The translations under genes were made by a program, and so were the position numbers. Positions 23,394 through 34,774 of a stretch of DNA of 64,000 nt are shown in pieces. The DNA is taken from the NCBI GenBank assembly GCA_020466095.1, contig CM035808.1, forward strand, positions 757,501-821,500, in the 5' to 3' direction. How positions within the stretch are numbered: the first letter of the stretch is position 1; each line of letters begins with the position of its first letter. Origin of the DNA: Chlorops oryzae. Lineage: Eukaryota; Arthropoda; Insecta; Diptera; Chloropidae. Below the pieces are notes generated by a model that saw nothing but the letters and a program-made list of their open reading frames with translations, did no database searches and was not told where the DNA came from.

Positions 23394-24958
23394 GACATTA
23401 GGGTACACAAAAAATCGAAAAAAAAATTTAAAAAGCGAAAAATCATTTTATAGTGCCCTTATGACATGTCCTTTGAACGATTAGAATTCTATAAAACAAT
23501 GGATTTGCCCAAAATGAGTTAAGGCCAGTCCAGTTGTTGATTATGGCTCGAAAACTTTTACTTATTTATAAAATTCGCTGAAAATTTGAGAAAAATTTTA
23601 GAGTTTCTTACCAAAAACCGAATCAGTCTATTGTCACCTACGCAAATGAGCCACAATTTCTTGATCGGAACTTGTTGAAACGTGTTCAAAATAGAGGTTG
23701 TTGATAAATGGTCCATTTTCCAGTGCTCGTTCGATTCGCTTAAACCGGAAATCATGCAATCTCATCTCATTTCAATCAATATAAACAGCAGCGCTGACTC
23801 AGGATTCGATCAAATGTGTCTTGGAGAGGGAGATTGGGAAAGAAAATAAACAGCTCTCCGGAGGTGATGCTTATAAATATTTACACAAAATATTTTCATT
23901 GATCAGTGCCTGACTTGATTATTTGGTCGATCGGAAATTATCAGCACTCAGCGCCGAAGCAATGGCTAACGAAAAGCTTCTCGATTTTGCGTTTCTGCCA
24001 CTAAAGCCAGCTTAAAGCGAGCATTGTTGTTGTTTTGTTTTTGCATTCTAATGTTGCCAGTCCGAGTTCGATGCTAACACACACACGCAAACACACACAT
24101 GAAGGTTTGCCCACCAACGAACATGTTGCTGGCGCAGTCATTTTTCGTATGCATCAAGCGCAGATGTCGTCACTGCTGTCGTTGTTATTGTGGTTGTTGC
24201 TGTTGTCGTTGTTGTTGTTGCCGTTTGCCATTTATTGGGGCGTTGGCCTAGTTTTCATTTAGTTTTTCTCTTTTTCTTTTCGTTTTTTTTTTTTCGTTTC
24301 TAAAATAACGTGTTCGATGTGAATTTTCCTCGCGAAGCGTAAAAATGAGGGGAAAAATGTTGAAAACGAGATTCCGATTATTTTGAAAGAATTTTTCGAG
24401 TGGAAATTTGAGGAATTCAGAGGAGGGGAGTCGAAATGCTACAAACAAAACACCTGCATTAGAAAATATGGACTGGAAAATGATTTCGATTGAATCAGAG
24501 CTTATTGAAAGTTGGTTTCATAAAAGTTGGTTTTTTTTCATGATTTATAATTTTTTGTTTCATTTTTTTCATGTTTTTTTAAATTTTTATATTGTTTAAT
24601 ATTTTTTAATTATTTTTTTATTATTTTTTATCACACATTCCCAAATGAAGAATATGATTCACCGAATGGTTATATTTTTTTTTTTTTTCAAAAATCTCGA
24701 GACAAACTATCAAACGAAAATATTGTTTAAAACCAAAACAAATAAATAAATATGTATATAAAAAAAAGTATAAAAAATATTATGTCTGATGGGAATTAAT
24801 TGCCACCCACGTACGTACCATTCCATTCCTTAGCGGATCAAGACCAAAGCTCAAAGCATTCTGAATGGCCATCAGACAGGAGAGGTTTTATCTGGAAAGA
24901 GAAAATAAGCGGCACGTTATTTCAAATTTTAACCCACTTTGGACCGAGTTAATTTATT
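23394..24958. other. Intronic stretch, no gene seen
   Basis: Contains A/T-rich low-complexity sequence (24530-24790), an ACACAC-rich spot at about 24080 and a GTTGTT-rich spot at about 24180-24230. No recognisable exon, RNA or delimited element was found. Confidence 0.45.
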
Positions 24959-25178
24959 CAGGGGTGTCACAGAATCCGATAGCTGTCGGAATTGGAATTT
25001 TTGGTCGACTGAAATTTCATATATATCTGATAGACAGCCGAATAAAATAGGGTTCTGTGCAACTAAGACCCAATAATGGTTCCGATTAATAAACTAAAAA
25101 CAACAAAATTTTTAAAATCTGTATGAAAAATCGGTTTTTATTCGATTCCGACAGCTGTCGGATTCTGTGACACCCCTG
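24959..25178. mobile_element. hAT-like MITE, 220 bp
   Basis: Opens CAGGGGTGTCACAGAATCCG and closes with its complement CGGATTCTGTGACACCCCTG. The inverted ends continue inward through an AGCTGTCGG palindromic part to about 36 bp. CAGGGGTG ends are typical of hAT elements. The flanks (AATTTATT / ATTATTAT) are A/T-rich and do not form a clean 8-bp duplication, so the superfamily call rests on the ends. Confidence 0.75.
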
Positions 25179-25345
25179 ATTATTATTATTTATTTTTGAA
25201 AATTTTAGTCCCTCAAGGACGCGTTATATGGGCACTACTAAATGATTTTGTGCCTTAAAAAATTCTCATTTTTTTGGGGCACTGCCAAATGGTGTAGGAA
25301 TTTTCGAGCACTCACTTTTGCGGCTTATATATTTTAATGCAGTAA

Positions 25346-25503
25346 ATTTCCAGGTGATAATTTTTCATTTAACCCTCTAATTCCTGGCTCCGGAAAGTCT
25401 AGACGGACTTTTTTCGAACAAATTACCAAAAAAAATAATAATAATAATTATTTCAGATTCATGTTTTTCTACCCAAAATTGGTCATATCTGAACTTTTCA
25501 TTG

Positions 25504-25535
<32 letters not shown>

Positions 25536-25988
25536 TGGCATTAAAGGGTTAATTGTAACTTTTGTCATGAATTATTCTTCTTTGGAAATTTAATATTTTA
25601 AATTTTGATATTAATTATTATCTTGTTAAAAATGGTCCAAAATAAGTGCTCATATGAAACCAGGGTTGCATCTGGTGTGAACGATTCCACCAAAAATGTT
25701 CTAATTTATTCTTTATTTTTGGTTTATTCGACCTTTTTATGAACTCTTTTTTTACCATTTGGTTGTATTATTTTCGAGCTTAAGGTCAAAAAAGATTTTA
25801 ACCCGGTAGCGCCTAGCGATGCCATATGGCATCACTGAAATGGTTCGGTTTTCTGTCATCCCCATACCTGAACCAGTTCATATTTCATTTTATTTTTTAT
25901 ATTTTATTTTTTTTTAAATTCAGGTGTTACCGGGTTAATTTATTTTAATGACCAATAAATCGAGCTTTATTTTGGCATCTCGCACACC
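25346..25988 (-). repeat. Right arm of the large inverted repeat
   Basis: Reverse complement of 22174-22801, with a longer poly-A tract at 25505-25531. Shared landmarks include GGTTGCATCTGGTGTGAACG and GCGATGCCATATGGCATCAC. The arms are 2.5 kb apart. TTAACCCATTT-like ends lie just outside both arms (about 22114 and, inverted, about 26045-26056), so a single 3.9-kb composite insertion is possible. Confidence 0.88.
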
Positions 25989-26795
25989 AGTAGCAGAAAA
26001 AGAGATTTAAAAAAAAATCCAAATCAAAAATATCGAGCAGCGGTCAAAAATGGGTTAATGCTGTAATTAAATCAATTGAAAAAAAAACATTATTGTTCTG
26101 AAAGGACAATTATTCAGAAAGAAGAAAAAATGACATTCGATTGTAGAGCTCACGTTGACTGACGATGCATGCGAAATCAAGTGGTTTGGCGATCGGCGTT
26201 CGGCGTCGGCATTTGTGGCGTTGGTGGCACATCACCAAATGACACCAATTCAAAACGAATTCACTGCGAATGCAGTCGTCTGTCTGCGGTGAATATTTTC
26301 ATTCAAGTCTATATTCGAGTGAGTGCCACAGATGCGTTTGAGTGGACGATTCCACACAACAGGGTGATCAAAATAAAGGCGACAAAAAAAAAAACACTGT
26401 TCACAATTGTTCATACAATCGAGTCTTAAAATGATCCGATGAAGAATAAACACACTTTAGCTCTCTTAGAAAAAAGTGTCCCAATCAATTGACTGGTGAA
26501 TCACCCTGTATGCACCACATGCAGTGCGCTCGTTATTACATCGATCTATTTTTAGTAACGTAAAAAATGAGCAACTGCTGCTCGTAAAATAAAAAATAAA
26601 AAAAAAAATACTTAAAAAAATTGGAAAAAACAAAAATATTGTGGAGGGCACTGAATTTATTTACATTTTCCAGATTTGACATTGTCTGAAGTGTGTCAGA
26701 CGTCAGAAATGACAAGCGAAGTTAAGTGTCTGTTGTATCAGAGCCTGCGCGGCCGTCGGGCCTTATTTATGGCTTAATTTCCAAAGGGTCTGATA
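25989..26795. other. Intronic stretch with no recognised feature
   Basis: No gene or repeat is delimited here. Short open frames lack family signatures. Confidence 0.45.
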
Positions 26796-27592
26796 CACCG
26801 AGAGAAATAACAACAGTTAAATCAACTACTTAGAACAGTTTAAGTAAGAGTGGTCAAATAAACTGTATTCCCGTTAAATGCACTGAAAAATGCAGTCAAA
26901 TGAACAGTTGAAAAACAGTTACTTTTTATGTTCAAATTCGCTTCGTTCACTTAGACGTATAAGTTCGCATTCTGATCAACCGTCTCCGGAGTTTTCGATA
27001 GCTCAGTGGTTTAAACTGTGACTCGACAGTCGTGAGCTTGGGAGTTCTATCCCTGCTGGCGGCGGGAATTTTTCTGGATTTTTTTTTTAATTACAGTTTT
27101 TTTTTTTTGTTCAGAATGAGTTGTTTTGGAAGACAAAAATTTTCTCCTAAATTTTTAAGGTTTTAATTTATTTAATTTTTTTTTAATGGTTCATTTTCAA
27201 GCAAAAAATTTTGGGTTAAGACGTTCGCCCAGCGAAGTGGAGGTCAGCGGTTCAAGGCTCGGCCGAGGCGAAAAAATTTAAAGAGATGAAAGAGAAAAAG
27301 ATTTAAATAGAAACAAATAAATAAAGAAAAAATATAATAATTTAATAAAAAAAAAATATTAATAAAAGAAGATAAAAAAAAGTCAAAGCAAAAAATAAAT
27401 TTTTTTTCCCAGTCGCTGGTGACAGTTGATTTAACCGCGAGACCGTTAATCAACCATCAGGTAGTTATATCCTTATTGACTGTGTTTGTACTGTTGAATT
27501 GACCGCTACTACACATAAGCTAACAATTAACGGTGAACTCGGTTATTTTAACCTGCTTTTTCAGTTAATATAACTACCTTTTTCTCTCGGTG
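26796..27592. mobile_element. TA-flanked MITE carrying tRNA-like segments, 797 bp
   Basis: The ends CACCGAGAGAAAT and TTTCTCTCGGTG are inverted and flanked by TA on both sides (26794-26795, 27593-27594), as in Tc1/mariner-type insertion. Internally, GATAGCTCAGTGGTTTAA followed about 30 bp later by GGGAGTTCTATCCC resembles the A and B boxes of a tRNA gene (about 26998-27060). A second B-box-like GGTCAGCGGTTCAAGGCTC lies at 27231-27249. No complete cloverleaf could be folded by eye. Confidence 0.7.
26998..27063 (+). other. tRNA-like sequence (A and B box), not a functional tRNA
   Basis: TAGCTCAGTGGT matches the A-box consensus and GAGTTCTATCC resembles the B box at nearly tRNA spacing. The T-arm stem has mismatches and no sound acceptor stem was found. 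It may be a pseudo-tRNA or SINE-derived piece captured by the surrounding MITE. Confidence 0.4.
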
Positions 27593-27594
27593 TA

Positions 27595-28721
27595 GTGTTG
27601 TAGTTTTTTCTACCAATTGAAAGGCTTTTCCTTTTGATGCTTTAACAAATGTCTTAAAGGATTGTGTCCTCGAAGTTAGAAGGTCCAATTTCAGTTTTGA
27701 TTTTCCTCAAAGATTGAATTATTCCTGATTACGAAAATCGTTGGAATTCTTGTAAACATTCAACACATGCACACGTTTGGAACCAATTACAATCGAGGCC
27801 GCTATTGAAGACCATCCAGAACGTAATTAATTTCTTTATTTATCTTTTATGTGTATGTGTATATGTGTATGACTCTCAAGTACATTCACGTAAATGAGTA
27901 GCACGAACATTTTCGGTCTCAATTAGTTAAAATTCTTCACAAAGAATGCTGACGCCAAAGTCAACAAGAAGCGGCCTTTGCGGCCGCCCTGCGAATACCA
28001 AAAACGCTTCTCCTCTATTTACCCAGAGAATGGGAACACTCAACAGCCAGCCAGCCAGCCCCGGGAGTCAGTCAGACAGCAGACTATCGAGGAAGTGTGG
28101 AAGATGGAAACAGTTTCGATGAATCAATATGTTCGTTCGCTCTTGTGTACTCAATTTATGCAAATTTATTTGGAATTAAAATTGAGTTTTCGAAGAAAAT
28201 TTTGTGAAACACATCCGACCGAAGAATTCAGCTGCAGACAATCAAAACTTGAGTCATTTACTTAAAATTACAGACCCCACAAATCCAAGCGAAATTGTTT
28301 CAAGATTTTTATTGCGGCGTGTGGCACTGAAATGACATCACAATTTATATTCCATTCGTCTTCAGGCTCTCTCCGATCGCACAAATGTGCTTCCAATTAT
28401 GTAATTTCTTTATTGGTTCGAAAAGGTGATAAAGTCAAGTTTGTTTGAATGAATGAATGAATGAATGAATGAAGAAAGTCATACATTTTCTCCTTGTATT
28501 TTATGGACTTCCCAATTGGGCCATTCGACCTCGGCATTTAAGTTCAACTCACCGTTTTGAGAGTGAGGCTCCTCAAATGTTCCACACAATTTTTGAATAT
28601 GTTTTTGTCTCTGATCCATTTTTCGATATTTTTTATGTCATTCTTTTCTTCTGTTCTGTTCTTTTCTGTTGACTTTAAATATTTGTGTGCTCTGAGAATA
28701 TTATTATTTATTTTATATACA
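27595..28721. other. Intronic stretch with minor repeats
   Basis: Holds one copy of the ATTCAACACATG-centred motif (27758-27769) and a (GAAT)n run at about 28447-28472. No gene was recognised. Confidence 0.5.
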
Positions 28722-28723
28722 TA

Positions 28724-29644
28724 CAGTGTACTCTCTCTCTAAAGCAGACACCCACGGGACCGAAGAATATGACGGCTTAACCGAAGTGTTCGCTTAAGAG
28801 TCTATACTCAGACGTGCAGTAATTACCACTTGCACATTAAAGGAAAGTAATTAAATTTTCTGGATAATCTGCCAAGGCAAAAAGGATTTAGGGAGTTTTT
28901 TCTTGGCAGAAAAAATGTGCAAACTATTAAACTTTTTCGCTTAAATGGCGGCTGAAAATCTGAACCCAAAGTTTGCGTTCCGATGTTTTGGTAAAAATTG
29001 TTAAACTTTGCAGCGGCAAAACGGTATCAAATAGTGCTCGCATGCAGTTCGTGTATATGAAGAAGTTATTTAGTTATAATCTTTCTATATTTGCATCAAA
29101 AAATTTTGAAAAAATGTTTATTGCCTTGAGAGCTATAAGCCATACAAAATAAAATATGATAAAAAATACTTCAAATTTTTGGAAGTTTTGCAATTTGTAC
29201 CTACTTGATATAGTTTTTTCGGGTAGGTTTGTACTAAAACTATTTAAAATGAGTTCAGAGCTATAAATTGTGATTGAAAGGAAATTAAAATATTGAACGG
29301 ATTCCGAGATATAGCCATAAGTAAGGAAGTAACTTAATTCTCGGCCCCACTTTTTGAAGTCTATTTAAAAAAAAAGTAGAGGTGACTTGACAAAACTGAA
29401 TATGAGGCGTTGTTATACTCACCGAGCACTTTCAAAAACAGTCGTTAAATTTTTGACCTCTAAAATGTCGCACAGTGTTATCTTCCTTCCAGGTATCAGG
29501 TATCTTCCAGATCTTCTATATATCTTCTAGAGCTTCTATATTTCTTAAAAAATAATAGAAGGAAATGTTTGAGAAGCAGGCACACTAGAGCATTCGAAAA
29601 AAGTATCCGCTTAAGAGGAGTGCCCGCTAGCAGAGAGTACACTG
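28724..29644. mobile_element. Pogo/Tigger-like non-autonomous element, 921 bp
   Basis: The ends CAGTGTACTCTCTC and GAGAGTACACTG are inverted and flanked by TA duplications (28722-28723, 29645-29646). Subterminal GCTTAAGAG motifs occur at both sides. CAGT ends with TA duplication fit the pogo branch of Tc1/mariner. No transposase reading frame remains, so it is a deletion derivative or a long MITE. Confidence 0.75.
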
Positions 29645-29646
29645 TA

Positions 29647-30982
29647 CATGAATGTGCCTTGAGCATTTGTGGAGCTTGAAAAATTGCATGAAATGCGATT
29701 ATTTAAAAAAAAACATTTGCCGGCTTAAAAATATATATCGACACAGCTACGTCAAAATTTATATTGAGCTTTGGTGAAACACAAAAACAGCGAAATTGTT
29801 TTTCTCGCAACGACTTTCGATCGTGACAAATCCAATGACATCATGCGAATTTTGTTTTTAATAAACATAAATATTTGAATATAAAAATTAATGCATCTTC
29901 GAAGTAACTGAGTGATGCGATTTAAAAATAAATTTTCTTGTGAAATAAAAGCTTTTAGGGATATTCTTAAACACATTGAAGGCTCAGAGGATCGCATGCA
30001 ATCAATGGATATTTATGTGGCAGCGATCACAAAAATAATCCACCAAAATCGAACATCGAACAATCCGGCTGTAGTAAGCGGGTGTGGTGACTTCTGGATC
30101 GATCGCCCAAAACTCCAGTTCAAAAAAAATAGAAAATATCCTTTTGAGTCAAGAAAGCGACTATCACAGTCTTTAAAGTAGTGAAAATCCACACTGAGAA
30201 AAAATCAACTAGACAACATGTTAAAGCCTGCTTTCCAACTACGCAGGAATTCTCGCGCTATTGGAAACCAGTCATGCCTTCTCTTGGCATTTTTTCAATT
30301 TCTAAATTAATTTCTTTCCCCTAAAGCCACATGTTCCTATAAAAAAACTATTCAAATAATTGATAGATTTTTTCTTAAAGATTAAATTTTGAATAGCAAA
30401 GAGAGCGTGAGATCAATTGAGCGTATTTTTTATGACCGCGGGGGGGGAGCGCATCAAAATTCTCACTTCCACTCGGAGATAAAAAGAAATTCCCTTGATT
30501 CTTTTGACCTCCAAATTAATTCGACAATAAGTAGAAAGAAAGTGCAGGCGGACGGACTAAATTTCTTTCCATCGAGCACAATTGCAAATGATCAAGCTCG
30601 CTTCAATAATTTCTCAAAAGGAAAGATCATTCAAAGCGTTCAAAGAAATATTTTCCGGTTTCATTATTTATTATTTCCCGCATAAAAAAAAAACGTTTGA
30701 TTAAATGAATTACTGTGACGCAAATTGGAAAACGCTGAAAACGACTTTCAATCATTTTCAAAATATTCATTTTAATTGAAAGAGTCAGCCGAGGAAAAGA
30801 AATTCCGTAAATCGAATAGGAAATTTCAAAGAAAATCAGAGGCGACGAAATTGTCGGATGAAAAGGGGATGCATTTTTGAGGTCATCAAAAGTGAACAAA
30901 ATTTTGACTGTAGTTCCAGAGAGTTCTTTTTAAATGTTATAAATCCCTATTTTTTTTATTGCTAAATGGGGCTAAAGGTTAA
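29647..30982. other. Intronic stretch, one solo terminal repeat
   Basis: A CACTGAGAAAAAATCAAC sequence at about 30191 resembles one end of the element at 52139-52654, but no partner end was found. Otherwise nothing recognised. Confidence 0.45.
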
Positions 30983-30984
30983 TA

Positions 30985-31437
30985 GGGCATTTACATATAC
31001 GTTTTAACGCTACTCGTTTAAGCTAAAACGACTAAGTCAAAACGGGGTGTTTACATATGCGCATGTCGTTTTGTCATTTTGTGGTTATCTTTTGTTTGCT
31101 CAACACGTGAAATATGAGTGAATATTGTAATTTAGAAAAGAAGCAATTATTGAAATTGGGTTCGTTTTCTATATTGGTTGTGGAAACAACCTCACAATTT
31201 TTAAATTAGAAGTTTCAATGAACATATGTTTTGCATTTTTTTAGTGATGACACTCAGATTTCGATATTTTTATCAGTTATAAGCAGGATTTATCTTGTTT
31301 AGCTACTTGTTTTAAATTAAAACAGGAAAGTTTCTCGTTTTAGTTTTGTACGATAAAACGGGAAAAATCTAAGTTGTTTTAGTGCTAAAACGGGCAAAGT
31401 TGCTAAAACGCGAATAAAACGGCATATGTAAACGACC
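30985..31437. mobile_element. TA-flanked MITE, about 453 bp
   Basis: GGGCATTTACATATACGTTT at the left and CGGCATATGTAAACGACC at the right are imperfect inverted ends, flanked by TA on both sides. The interior is rich in AAAACG motifs in both orientations. It has no coding capacity; the superfamily is not assigned beyond the TA preference. Confidence 0.65.
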
Positions 31438-31828
31438 TATAATTTTAAATCGATCTCGAATATTGTAGCCGAGCACTAAGTTGCGAATTATTCGACTGTT
31501 TCGTTAACTGTTCAGTATTTTACTTTCTTGCCTATAATAGTGTTTAAGCCTTAAATATGGAAAAAGAGAGCTGAATTAATAATTTAAAATGTAACAATTT
31601 GTTCACCTCTTTTTACCATTTCCGGCCATTAGCTCCGAAACCGGTGAACATTTTATTCAAACTATTTTGATTTAAATGAAGAAAAAACCAAGCTGGACAA
31701 TTCTTTAGAGCAGACTAAATGTATCCGACCGTTTCTTGATACGGTTTGGGCTCTCCAAAAGTTGAAATTTTTTACCCAAAATCAGAAAAAAATCTTAAAA
31801 AAAATTACAGTTTAAATATGCTCTAAAT

Positions 31829-32024
31829 CAGCGGTTCCCAAAGTGTGCTCCGCGGAGCATTATTTCGTTATACAATTTCATCATCAATGCCACGAAGGTC
31901 CCAATTGTATGGGAACTATTCATTGCCGGTTAATAGTGCCATATGTAACAAATTAGGCTGGGGTTCCTAAAATTGTTTTATGTCTTTGAAGGGCTCCGCG
32001 CCCGAAAAAGTTTGGGAACCCCTG
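31829..32024. mobile_element. hAT-type MITE, 196 bp
   Basis: CAGCGGTTCCCAAAGTGTGC and GTTTGGGAACCCCTG are the inverted ends. The flanks CTCTAAAT and CTCTAATT are an 8-bp target duplication with one or two changes. CAGNGGTTCCCAAA ends plus CTCTA-type targets are typical of hAT elements. Confidence 0.85.
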
Positions 32025-32032
32025 CTCTAATT

Positions 32033-33269
32033 AATTCTTCAAATCACTTTGCAACGTTTAAGGCTCTGATCTCTTTTTACTTCCAATTGGGATTTTTCGA
32101 ATTCACAGGACGACCCTACTTCAAGCGAACAGACCATCGAAAGGCGTTTATAAACACTGGCTAAACTAAAAGTGTAGGGTACATCGGATTCAGTCATAAG
32201 CCTGAACACACACAACACAACCATTTTTCCTTTTGATTCATCTCTTTCATTTGGCAATGTTGGGCTCTTTAATTATTTAGCGGTGGATTCTTTTCTATTT
32301 CAAAGCATTAATTCAACCGGCTAGCCGCCTGCCTCCAGCCTCCAGCTACCCTTGCATCCGTTTGCCCCTAGAAAAACAAGGCGGCTCACACAGTACCCAC
32401 AGTCGGTTACAACAGATAGCACAAACAAACAAACGAGCATCGGAATTCCACTACACGTTCTGGCAGAGGCAGCCGTGTTGAGCCTCCGGGTTTTTATCGA
32501 TTTTTGCCAACGCCGGGAGTTGCTTCGTACTCCTACAAAGGCGCATGCCCTAGTATACCCCATTTATGTCTGCTCGACGCTCTGATGGTGATGTAATGTC
32601 CTTTGAGCGTTTGGCGTGGCAGCTCGGCTTCTATGGGTCTGTGTATCTGTGTGTCTATGCTGCCGTACTCCAGCAGCTGTTGTCGTTGGCTTGTTTTAAT
32701 TCTATTTCTTCTTTTTACGCAATTTCGCCGGCTAAACGTCGAAATGTTTTCGGGTGCTGCCGCTGCTCTTGTCGCTTTGGCGCTTGCAGGCAGAGCCATT
32801 CAGGAACATGTTGTTCTTCCACTTTTCATTCTTTAGTGGATTTGATAAATGTGGCCATTACTGTGTTGTTGTTGTTTTTTTTTGTTTTCCCTTCCGTTTG
32901 AGCCATTACATCACATTGTTGTCGATTTGTTGTTGTTTTTGTTTCTGTAGTTAGTTTATTGGTCGTATTTTGATCGGCTTCCTCCCACGGCAAAGGTAAA
33001 TTACTTTCCACGTAGTAAATTTAATGACTGGCGCCAAATGAATGACTTTTAATTGTTGGTGAATTGTTGCCAGGCAACAATTCGTTTTCGGTTTCGGTTT
33101 CCAATTCTTACTTATGGCCGTTGAATCCTTTAAAGGCGTTGATTTAATTTGGAAAAAAGAAGGACGGAATTGTGATGGAATTTCCAATTGATTAGAACGA
33201 AATGGCTTCGATTCAGGGGAACTTTGTGGTTTTGAAATGGAGACACTTTAAGGGCAATAATACTCTTTA
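32033..33269. other. Intronic stretch with no recognised feature
   Basis: Short overlapping open frames on both strands at 32300-33000 are low in complexity (T/G-rich) and have no recognisable domain. No delimited repeat was found. Confidence 0.45.
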
Positions 33270-33846
33270 TGATGTGACGGTGATGATGATTATGATGGTG
33301 AGATTGGTGATGATGATGGTGGTGTTGATGGTGATGATGTTGGTGATGTTGTTCAAATTTGAAAATGTACCTTCCGACAGTTCTCCAGCTCTTGTGAGAT
33401 GACTGAGAATTTCTTCAATTCATGTCTTTATATACGTTTCCGAAATCATGAATTCAGTGAGAATTGTAGGAATTTTTTGAAAAAAAGTACCACTTCACGG
33501 GGTAGTTTTGCATTTGGAGGGAAATAATGATTGGAAATTTGTTTTCAGGACGAATACCATCAAAGGGAACTATGAGCGTATTCGGAGGGTACTTTTGGGG
33601 GTTAAAGCCCCCCTCGAAATATGGAGAATTACAAAGGGGATTGAGAAAATGATCTCGGTGGATAGTTTTGTTATGCTTTAAACCTCTTCCGAAATAATTT
33701 TCTGCGTCGGTGCGTTTTGGTGCGTTTCAATGTCCCCACGAACCCCACCATGGCTTGTTTTAAATCAGCCCTCGGACTTAACGAGCCATAGATTTAATTT
33801 ATATCCCTTCCAAAAACGCTTTCTTTTGGTTGATTTAGCGCTTTTT
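33270..33846 (+). repeat. GATGATGGT-minisatellite family, copy B, left part
   Basis: A short GATGATGGT array (33278-33350) is followed by sequence that matches 56825-57330: CCGAAATCATGAATTCAGTG, AAGGGAACTATGAGCGTATT, ATAATTTTCTG, then ACGCTTTCTTTTGGTTGATT. The copy is interrupted at 33846/33847 by the INE-1-like element and resumes at 34640. Confidence 0.8.
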
Positions 33847-34639
33847 ATACCCAGCGTAAGCGGGGTATATTAGTTTTGTGCAAATCTTGTAACAGGGAGA
33901 ATTAAGCTCCAGAGATATAGAAAAATATATATAGAAATAATCAGGATCAAAAACTGAATCGATTTAGACATGTCCGTCTGTCCGTCTGTCCGTCCGTCCG
34001 TCTGTCCGTCCGTCCGTGGTCAGATCTCCTCCGAAACGGCTAGACCAATCAAGTCGAAATTTGGCACACAGGTATATCGGGATCCGAGTATGATCCTAAG
34101 TAAAAATGGGAGACATCCGCCCACTGCCACGCCCACAAATGAATATAATGTGTTTTCAGTAAAATGCTTGTAACTTGCGAACCACTCAACACATTCCATT
34201 GATATTTGGTGTACTGATAATCTACGAAAAGGGACATATCCTGGCAAAAAATGGACGCCGCCCTCCTCGAGCCACGCCCACAAATAAGCCCAAAAATAAG
34301 GGCTTATCGTAACTTGTGAAGTAAAAGGCGTAGAAGCTTCAAATTCGCAGCATAGGTTGACCAAGGCAAATGAAAGGTTTAGGAACAAAAATTTATGTAG
34401 CCCGCCCACTGCCACGCCCACAAATAGAGAATTTTCATAACTTCCGAAGTAAAAGGCGTAGAAGCTTCAAATTCGCAACATAGGTTCACCAAGGCGAATG
34501 AAAGGTGTAGGGAAATAATTTATGTTGCCCTCTCACTGCCACGCCCACAAATAGAGAAGCAAAACATAGTGCGCTCATAATGTCGGGACGCTGGGTATTT
34601 CAAAGTCGGGCTTGACCGACTTTAGCTTTCTTACTTGTT
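33847..34639 (+). mobile_element. INE-1/DINE-1-like non-autonomous Helentron, about 793 bp
   Basis: It begins ATACCCAGCGTAAGCGGGGT and carries near its right end the complement CGCTGGGTAT. This is followed by a short hairpin AAAGTCGG-loop-CCGACTTT and the terminus CTTACTTGTT. Inside are the GTCCGTCTGTCC run (33969-34018) and several CTGCCACGCCCACAAAT blocks. Terminal layout, hairpin and GCCACGCCCAC blocks are those of Drosophila INE-1 (DINE-1). Comparison with the uninterrupted relative at 57330-57350 (GCGCTTTTTGAAATT) shows the insertion site with no obvious target duplication, as expected for Helitron-type elements. Open frames in it are not genes. Confidence 0.85.
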
Positions 34640-34738
34640 GAAATTAGATTTGGGGAATCATTGATTTCTGGTGCTTTTTAGCGCGTTTTCAAAATTAATC
34701 AGCGCTTTTTCCATCTGAGGAGTTGGCAACACTGGTCC
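34640..34738 (+). repeat. GATGATGGT family copy B, right part after the insertion
   Basis: Matches 57339-57432 (GGGAATCATTGATTTCTGG, GCGCGTTTTCAAAATTA, GAGGAGTTGGCAACACTGGT) and so completes the copy broken by the INE-1-like insertion. Confidence 0.8.
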
Positions 34739-34774
34739 ATAGCACCAGGATTGCGATGGAGCAGGAAAAATAAA

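Noticed and set aside
26998..27063. Functional tRNA gene
   Set aside because: Box-like motifs are present but the T-arm and acceptor stems do not pair; kept only as a tRNA-like segment of a MITE.
34020..34421. 133-residue minus-strand frame
   Set aside because: Lies within the INE-1-like element; the Gly/Val/Trp-rich translation comes from the repeated GCCACGCCCAC blocks.
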